Below are positions 1 through 5,190 of a DNA stretch of 5,190 nucleotides, piece after piece. The notes below the pieces were generated by a model, which saw only the letters and a program-made list of their open reading frames with translations, was not told where the DNA came from and ran no database searches. Location of the stretch: positions 1 to 5,190 of the forward strand of contig CALMNJ010000392.1 of assembly GCA_937868675.1 (NCBI GenBank), read 5' to 3'. The first letter of the stretch is position 1. The number at the start of each line of letters is the position of its first letter. This DNA is from an uncultured Bacteroidota bacterium (GTDB lineage: Bacteria > Bacteroidota > Bacteroidia > B-17B0 > Aurantibacillaceae). Made by a program: the position numbers and the translations under genes.

Positions 1-4
1 CCGC

Positions 5-3000
5 ATGTGGCGCAAAATTAGGAGAATATTTCTTAAATCGCTGGCGATACTGGCCATTACGCTTGTTGTAATGGCGGTAACGCTTTATCTGGCCATCCGC
101 AGTTATGCCTTTCAAACTTGGCTCGGAAAAAAAGCCGGCGACTACCTGAGCAGTGAGCTTGGAAATACAGTGATTGTTGAAAGCATCCGTATTGATTTTT
201 TTTCGCGGGCCACCCTTGGCAATGTGTTGCTTACTGATAAACACCGCGACACACTTTTTTCGGGAGACATTGCTTTAACTATTGACAATCTTGAGTTAAG
301 CCGCCGAAAGCTTTCACTCCGAAATGTGAAACTGAGTCACTCCACATGCAAAATAATTCGTTACAAAAACGACAGCACACTCAACTTTGGTTTTATTGCC
401 GATTACTTTTCTTCAAATAGTGCCGATACAACGAAGGGTAAACCGTGGAACATAAATTACGGCAGTGTGGAGCTCGACAATGTGGCCTTTGTTTATCGCG
501 ACGAGCGAAGTGATCAAAAGGTGTCACAAACCATAAATTACAGCAATCTCGTTTTTACTTCGATATTTGGGAAATTAAGCGATATAAAGCTGAACGGCGA
601 CACCATTCTGGCTTCTATTAAAGGGCTGCGCAGCAAAGAACAATCAGGGTTTGAACTTAAAAACCTGAGTTGCCGGGCCGAGGTAAGCAGTAAAAGGCTG
701 TTGTGCGACAGTATGGATTTGCGTACCGCCAACTCGCTTGTAAAAGGACGCATTCATTTTAATTACGAAAACTGGGGGGATTACAGCGACTTTTTAAATA
801 AGATAAATCTGAACTCCTTTCTGGATGATAGCACCTGCGTAAGCTTTTCCGACATATCGGCATTTAGCAACGAACTTACCGGATTGCGCGAAAACGTTTG
901 TGTATCAGGCCGGGTAAAGGGATCGGTAAGCGATCTGAGGCTTTCGGATTTTAGACTCTCGTACGGTAACCACACGCGATTTAAGGGAGATTTAAATATT
1001 AGCGGCCTGCCGGATATCGGCACCGCCTTTGTGCATTTTAATGCAAAAGAAATTTCCTGTTCGTACTTCGACCTGATTAATATCCCGGCTTACCCCTTCA
1101 GCTCCGGCCAAAAAATAGCGGTACCCGGCGAACTCAAAAAATTTGGCGTTGTGAGCTATCGTGGCAAATTTGACGGCTTTGTAAACGACTTTACCACCTA
1201 TGGTCGTTTCAATACGGCACTTGGTAAAATAGACAGCCGCCTGAATGTAAAACTGGGCAAAAAAGCTGAAGACATCAGCTACAGCGGAAAGATTAGCACC
1301 GAAAACTTTTATCTCGGCGAACTGTTTGGTCTGCAAACCCTCAAAGGGCTTTCGCTAAACTGCGAAATAAAAGGAAAAGGGATTGATATCCGGTCGCTCG
1401 ACGCCAGCCTTGAAGGAAACGTTCAGCAACTCACCTATAATGGTTATGCTTACCACAACATACGCCTCAATGGAAGTATTAGCCACGAAGTATTTACCGG
1501 ATTATTGGCCAGCGCCGATCCAAATGCGGATTTCGACTTCAACGGCACCATTAACTTCAACAACAAAGTACCCGAAATGGATTTTATTTCAACCATCAAT
1601 CGCCTTAATCTTACCCGACTCAATTTTTTTGAAAGTAAAGCCGACAGCGGCATTCTTTCCTCACAAATCCTGATTAACCTAAGGGGTGCCAGCATAGACA
1701 ATTTGAGCGGGCAGATAAATTTTGACGACACACGTTACACCACATCATCCAAAAAATACAAGCTCAGTACTTTTGACCTGCTGCTGGAACAAAATACCAG
1801 CGACAAAAAAGTAAAACTTAGTTCAGAATATCTGAATGGTATTGTGCGTGGCGATTTTAATCTGAGTAATCTGGGCAATGCCTTTGAAAAAATTCTCACG
1901 CATTACTATCCGTCCATTTTCACGAAGCAGCTCAAACCTTACAATAGCAAAAAAGGCCCCGAAAAAACTGCCAGCGATCAATTCGTTTTCAAATTCACAG
2001 TAAAAAAATTCAACACCCTGCGTGAATTGTTTTTCCCTGACCTCATGATGGAGGCAGGAACCGTGGCCGACGGTAATTTTAACGCGCCTGAAAACAAACT
2101 CAATCTGCAATTCAGCTCCCCTAAATTCCGTTACAGCAGCTTTAGTGCAAAAAATCTGTTATTCATCCTTAACGAAAGCGAACAAACCGTGCTAGCCGAA
2201 ACTTCGTGCGACGCACTGTTTATTGGCGACAGCCTCTCGCTCGATAATTTTAATTTTGGCCTGAAATCCACTGACCGCAACGCGCAGTATGGTGCCGATT
2301 GGGACAATCTGAAATCACCTGCTGTAAAGGGGGATATAAAAGGCAGCATGGCATACCGCGACAGTAGTTTCAATTTTCTGACCGAAAAAATAAACATCAC
2401 AATAAACGACAGCACCTGGGCACTCATTAACCCCTCACGTTTAAGTGTTAAGCCACGCGGACGATTTGAAGTAAGCGAATGTCACCTCAAAAATCACCAG
2501 CAGGAGATTAACGTAGCCGGCAGCCTGACACAAAAAAAAGGCGACCGTCTTACCGTGTTTATTAATAACCTGGTTCTGAAACAATTTAATCCTGCCCTGA
2601 AAGGCATAGGGCTTAAACTCGATGGTGTATTGAATGGGGAGATCAGCCTTTCCAACACCGACGGAAATTTTGTGTTTGATGGCGGAGTGGATGCCCAGAA
2701 CTTTTCGCTGAACAATAATTTTATTGGTGAGGTGTTCTTAAGCACCAACTACCTGGCTGGCGACAAACTCATAAAAATAAACGGATACACGGCGGCCAGC
2801 GACAACGGCATCAGGGCGCGCAACATTTCGTTTTCGGGTATTTATTACCTTGATAAGAGAGCAGAATCGCTCGACCTGGCCTTTAAAGCCGATCCCGCCA
2901 ACCTTCGCATCCTGAATCCCTTTTTAAAAGACATCCTCACCATAAACAGGGGCTATGTGCAGGGCGAAGGCAAAATATATGGTTCGCCCGACAACATTAA

Positions 3001-4513
3001 GATTGACGGAAAGCTACATTTTACAAACAACTGCGAGGTAAAAGTGGATTATACAAACGTAAGCTACCGTGTGCTTGGCGGTGAAATTGAAATAATGCCC
3101 GATCAGATCCGGTTTTCGGATATTGCCATTCGTGAATCAGGTGCAGGCTTTGTACCCAAGCCCCAGGGCTATGTGAACGGGAATATCTTCCACACTAATT
3201 TCAGTCGCATGCAGATTGACTACGACGTTACCTACCACAATATGCTGGTGCTGAATACAACCGAAAAAGAGAACAGCACGTTTTACGGACGTGTTTATGG
3301 CAGCGGCAACATGGGTATTTACGGCTTTTTAAACAAACTGCACATGCAGGTGCGCGATACCACAACGGCAGGTAGCCGCTTTATCCTGCCTTTGGACGGA
3401 CCTGCTGAAGTGAGCGAAGATGACTTTGTAAAATTTGTAAAGAAAGACACTACCAAAACACCCGAGACACCCATTACAGGCTTTGATCTTGACCTCAACA
3501 TTTATGCCACACCACAAGCCTCCGCGCAGATTATTCTGGACAAACGCAATGGCGATATGCTTTCGGCGCAAGGACGTGGCGACATTAACATGCGCATTAA
3601 TACCCTCGGCAAATTTGAAATGTTTGGCAACTACAACATCACCAAAGGAAATTACCTTTTTACGCTTGAAAATGTGATAAATAAAAAATTTGATATCGAA
3701 CCAGGCAGCAACATTACGTGGAGCGGAAACCCCTTTAACGCGGAGATTGATATTACCACCTCTTACAAGCAGCGTGCATCGGTAGCACCGCTGCTCAACG
3801 ATGCCGGCGAAGCATACAAGGGACGTTTCCCGGTAGACTGTAAACTTTTTATCACCGGCAAACTCTTTTCACCCATCATCAATTTTGGTTTCGGTTTTCC
3901 GAACATTGATGCCAACGCAAAAGCACGTATCGCCAATATATTAAGCGACGAGGCCGAACTCAACCGTCAGGTATTTTCGTTCATGCTATTCCGTTCATTT
4001 GTCACCCCCGCCATTTTTAACACCAACGGTGGTGGTGTAACGGCCAACGATGCCGCGGCATCAACCGGCAGCGAGTTGCTAAGCAACCGTGTCAGCTCTT
4101 TTCTGAACCAGCAATTCGGTAACCTTACGGGACTGAAAGATGTGCAGCTGGGTTTAAACTACAGGCCCGGCACCCAAAACAACAGCGAAGGGGTTGATGT
4201 TGCGCTGAGCAAACAGTTCCTTAACAATAAAATTTCGGTTGATGGAAATTTTGGCGTCAACAGCAATCAAAGCACCAACACCAACGGGCTCATTGGCGAC
4301 GTTAACATCAATTACAAGCTATCCGACGACGGGCGTTACCGTTTGAAAGGGTTTAACCGAACCAACGACAACACACAGGTTACCACTGCCGGCGGCCCCT
4401 ATACACAAGGTGTAGGCTTTTTTTACCGGGAAGAGTTTGAAACCTTTAACCAGTTATTTAAAATTTACCTTGATCGTTTTCGGAAAAAGAAACCACCCGC
4501 AACAGCCAAATAA
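5..4513 (+). CDS. tamB: TamB/AsmA-like inner-membrane-anchored envelope protein (translocation and assembly module TamB, DUF490 C-terminal domain)
   Basis: Seen: 1502 codons ending in TAA. A short basic N-terminus (WRKIRR) precedes one hydrophobic helix at about residues 12-31, an uncleaved signal anchor that leaves the rest periplasmic. Residues 35-135 form an AsmA-like N-terminal region (GDYLSSELGN, then DTLF at 82-85). A long beta-rich body with alternating polar and hydrophobic residues follows; a segment near 616-639 (NAFEKIL..YYPSIF) and one near 660-680 (ending LFFPDL) match positions I associate with Bacteroidota TamB. A TKTPETP linker leads into the C-terminal TamB domain from about 1159 (GFDLDLNIYATP), with GNYNITKGNYLF from 1208, ITWSGNP at 1237-1243, PVDCKLFITG from 1276 and QVFSFMLFRSF at 1322-1332. 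The end (DGRYRLKGF, then an aromatic, basic tail) is also family-typical, so the gene looks intact. Known: E. coli TamB (about 1260 residues) works with outer-membrane TamA, and AsmA-like proteins form grooved bridges implicated in phospholipid transport and outer-membrane protein assembly. Inferred: the same general role here; no TamA partner is visible. The start is the first ATG, ideally placed before the anchor, but only four bases lie upstream and the frame stays open to the edge, so a slightly earlier start is possible. Confidence -1.
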   Translation: MWRKIRRIFLKSLAILAITLVVMAVTLYLAIRSYAFQTWLGKKAGDYLSSELGNTVIVESIRIDFFSRATLGNVLLTDKHRDTLFSGDIALTIDNLELSRRKLSLRNVKLSHSTCKIIRYKNDSTLNFGFIADYFSSNSADTTKGKPWNINYGSVELDNVAFVYRDERSDQKVSQTINYSNLVFTSIFGKLSDIKLNGDTILASIKGLRSKEQSGFELKNLSCRAEVSSKRLLCDSMDLRTANSLVKGRIHFNYENWGDYSDFLNKINLNSFLDDSTCVSFSDISAFSNELTGLRENVCVSGRVKGSVSDLRLSDFRLSYGNHTRFKGDLNISGLPDIGTAFVHFNAKEISCSYFDLINIPAYPFSSGQKIAVPGELKKFGVVSYRGKFDGFVNDFTTYGRFNTALGKIDSRLNVKLGKKAEDISYSGKISTENFYLGELFGLQTLKGLSLNCEIKGKGIDIRSLDASLEGNVQQLTYNGYAYHNIRLNGSISHEVFTGLLASADPNADFDFNGTINFNNKVPEMDFISTINRLNLTRLNFFESKADSGILSSQILINLRGASIDNLSGQINFDDTRYTTSSKKYKLSTFDLLLEQNTSDKKVKLSSEYLNGIVRGDFNLSNLGNAFEKILTHYYPSIFTKQLKPYNSKKGPEKTASDQFVFKFTVKKFNTLRELFFPDLMMEAGTVADGNFNAPENKLNLQFSSPKFRYSSFSAKNLLFILNESEQTVLAETSCDALFIGDSLSLDNFNFGLKSTDRNAQYGADWDNLKSPAVKGDIKGSMAYRDSSFNFLTEKINITINDSTWALINPSRLSVKPRGRFEVSECHLKNHQQEINVAGSLTQKKGDRLTVFINNLVLKQFNPALKGIGLKLDGVLNGEISLSNTDGNFVFDGGVDAQNFSLNNNFIGEVFLSTNYLAGDKLIKINGYTAASDNGIRARNISFSGIYYLDKRAESLDLAFKADPANLRILNPFLKDILTINRGYVQGEGKIYGSPDNIKIDGKLHFTNNCEVKVDYTNVSYRVLGGEIEIMPDQIRFSDIAIRESGAGFVPKPQGYVNGNIFHTNFSRMQIDYDVTYHNMLVLNTTEKENSTFYGRVYGSGNMGIYGFLNKLHMQVRDTTTAGSRFILPLDGPAEVSEDDFVKFVKKDTTKTPETPITGFDLDLNIYATPQASAQIILDKRNGDMLSAQGRGDINMRINTLGKFEMFGNYNITKGNYLFTLENVINKKFDIEPGSNITWSGNPFNAEIDITTSYKQRASVAPLLNDAGEAYKGRFPVDCKLFITGKLFSPIINFGFGFPNIDANAKARIANILSDEAELNRQVFSFMLFRSFVTPAIFNTNGGGVTANDAAASTGSELLSNRVSSFLNQQFGNLTGLKDVQLGLNYRPGTQNNSEGVDVALSKQFLNNKISVDGNFGVNSNQSTNTNGLIGDVNINYKLSDDGRYRLKGFNRTNDNTQVTTAGGPYTQGVGFFYREEFETFNQLFKIYLDRFRKKKPPATAK

Positions 4514-4523
4514 ACGCTTCAGG

Positions 4524-4539
4524 CTTATTCTTCAATAAG
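4524..4539. terminator. Weak AT-rich hairpin at the convergent gene junction (possible bidirectional terminator)
   Basis: CTTATT at 4524-4529 and AATAAG at 4534-4539 are a perfect 6-bp inverted repeat around a CTTC loop. It lies 10 bases past the tamB-like stop and covers the last four codons and stop of the reverse gene, where one would expect a terminator serving both converging transcripts. Against this, the stem has only one G-C pair, there is no T-run after it on either strand, and the reverse-strand copy is inside coding sequence. It may be chance. Confidence 0.15.
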
Positions 4540-5190
4540 ATCGCCGTCAATCACTTCAAGGTTCTGACGGATTCCCTGATAAATCATCACCAGCGATACA
4601 ATCATGATGAGGTGCGCAAGGTCCTTGTAATTGAACCACTCGTGCACTGAAATCCGCACCGAATGAACAAGGATTGAAAGAAAGGAAGTGCCAATTCCAA
4701 AAATAATGAGCTTACTTCCCTGCTCATTGCGCCTGCGGTACGCCAGATAATGTACAGCGAAAGAATATACGAGTGAAAGAGCTGCGTGAATTTTTATGAT
4801 GAGGAAATCGCCTTTCATGAAACTGAAAATAAGCAGCCCTAGTATCCAGGCCAGGGCAATATTAATGTAAAGACGGGGCCGTTCGCCATCGAGCCGGTGA
4901 TAGGTGTACGGTGCCCTGAAACAATAGTAAATGGCAAACAGGCTCAGGGCGTTCATCACAAAAAAAATGGCATTAAAAAACGCTTCGCCCAGTTGTTTGT
5001 GAACCCCATGCGCCACTGCTCCAAACAAACTGCTTATGCCCATAAAAAAGATAAAAAACGACATCTGCCGGGCATAGGAATGTTTGAATTTGAGCAGCCG
5101 GAGTGAATACAATAAACACAGGCCAAAAAACACCAGATTGGTTACAATGGTGCCTGGTTCGTAAATCGTGAAGCAAAAAAGCGAAATGTA
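4525..5190 (-). CDS. Polytopic (about 7-helix) membrane protein of unknown function, DUF6962-like; 5' end beyond the window
   Basis: Seen: 221 codons are visible up to a TAA stop. The frame has no stop between the right edge and the GTG at 5133-5131, and the 19 codons before that GTG (containing FTIYEPGTIVTN) read as real protein, so the gene is cut by the window edge and the GTG is probably an internal valine. Numbering from the edge, hydrophobic segments lie at about 13-33, 43-63, 70-91, 106-125, 129-150, 160-180 and 191-207. A polar loop (RAPYTYHRLDGERPR) separates helices 3 and 4, and the tail is acidic (DGDLIEE). Histidines sit in or near helices: AHGVH at 60-64, H135, H147, H176, and HEWFNYKDLAH at 183-193. 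Family: the IYEP start, the AHG motif in helix 2 and the WFN.KDLAH approach to the last helix resemble the DUF6962-type membrane proteins of Bacteroidota as I remember them; no function is established for these. Inferred: inner-membrane protein, perhaps a metal- or lipid-related enzyme (speculative). Its tail faces the tamB-like gene, so it is transcribed separately from a promoter outside the window. Confidence 0.88.
   Translation of the reverse strand, partial: YISLFCFTIYEPGTIVTNLVFFGLCLLYSLRLLKFKHSYARQMSFFIFFMGISSLFGAVAHGVHKQLGEAFFNAIFFVMNALSLFAIYYCFRAPYTYHRLDGERPRLYINIALAWILGLLIFSFMKGDFLIIKIHAALSLVYSFAVHYLAYRRRNEQGSKLIIFGIGTSFLSILVHSVRISVHEWFNYKDLAHLIMIVSLVMIYQGIRQNLEVIDGDLIEE

Noticed and set aside
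1..4. Promoter or ribosome binding site for the tamB-like gene
   Set aside because: Only four bases precede the ATG, so no regulatory signal can be judged.
196..203. Eight-base T run near the start of the tamB-like gene, with similar 8-base A runs at 2532-2539 and 4960-4967, considered as phase-variation tracts
   Set aside because: All three keep the frame intact and encode residues that fit (Ile-Asp-Phe-Phe, Lys-Lys, Phe-Phe). Runs of this length occur by chance and through Lys/Phe codon choice; nothing shows length variation.
992..1336. 114-codon reverse-strand reading frame inside the tamB-like gene
   Set aside because: It lies wholly opposite a well-supported coding region and has no recognisable domain or coherent membrane/soluble character; it is a shadow of the forward frame. 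The same applies to the other reverse frames at 538-753, 781-1023, 1450-1731, 1823-2110, 2131-2427, 2494-2748, 3319-3571 and 3763-3963.
1383..1673. Forward alternative-frame reading frames (also 3483-3677) inside the tamB-like gene
   Set aside because: They overlap the family-supported frame fully and show no domain; chance open frames.
4897..5176. Short frames overlapping the membrane-protein gene (4897-5106 forward, 4973-5176 reverse in another frame)
   Set aside because: The reverse frame ending at 4525 encodes a coherent multi-helix protein through this stretch, so these are shadows.
1..5190. CRISPR array, tRNA/rRNA, insertion sequence or phage-defence system
   Set aside because: No regularly spaced repeats, no tRNA-like cloverleaf, no transposase or nuclease motifs; nearly every base is in the two coding regions.

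Overview
The window holds two convergent genes and almost nothing else. A very long forward gene (5-4513, 1502 codons) encodes a TamB/AsmA-like protein with one N-terminal membrane anchor, a long beta-rich body and a C-terminal TamB (DUF490-type) domain. A reverse-strand gene (stop at 4525, open to the right edge at 5190) encodes a polytopic membrane protein with about seven helices, resembling the uncharacterised DUF6962-type family. Only 11 bases separate the two stop codons, so the window is essentially all coding.

The organism is most likely a member of the Bacteroidota. The TamB protein has the architecture and local wording of the Bacteroidota branch rather than of E. coli TamB: the N-terminal anchor followed by a GDYLSSELGN-type segment and a 'DTLF' segment, the PVDCKLFITG motif, the QVFSFMLFRSF motif and the 'LSKQFLNNKISV...DGRYRLKGF' ending. 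The membrane protein also fits that phylum. This is recognition from memory, not a database search.

Layout: bases 1-4 are too short to show a promoter or ribosome binding site; 5-4513 is tamB-like (+); 4514-4524 is the gap between stop codons; 4525-5190 is the membrane protein (-), with its start outside the window. A weak AT-rich hairpin spans 4524-4539 at the convergent junction. There are no RNA genes, mobile elements, CRISPR arrays or sizeable repeats that I can see.

The two genes face each other, so they are not in one operon and nothing here shows that they work together. Both products are envelope proteins. The TamB-like protein probably bridges inner and outer membranes for outer-membrane biogenesis or phospholipid transport. 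The second has no known role; its membrane-embedded histidines are the most interesting lead. I found no convincing evidence of a novel multi-gene system; this looks like ordinary chromosomal core or near-core sequence.
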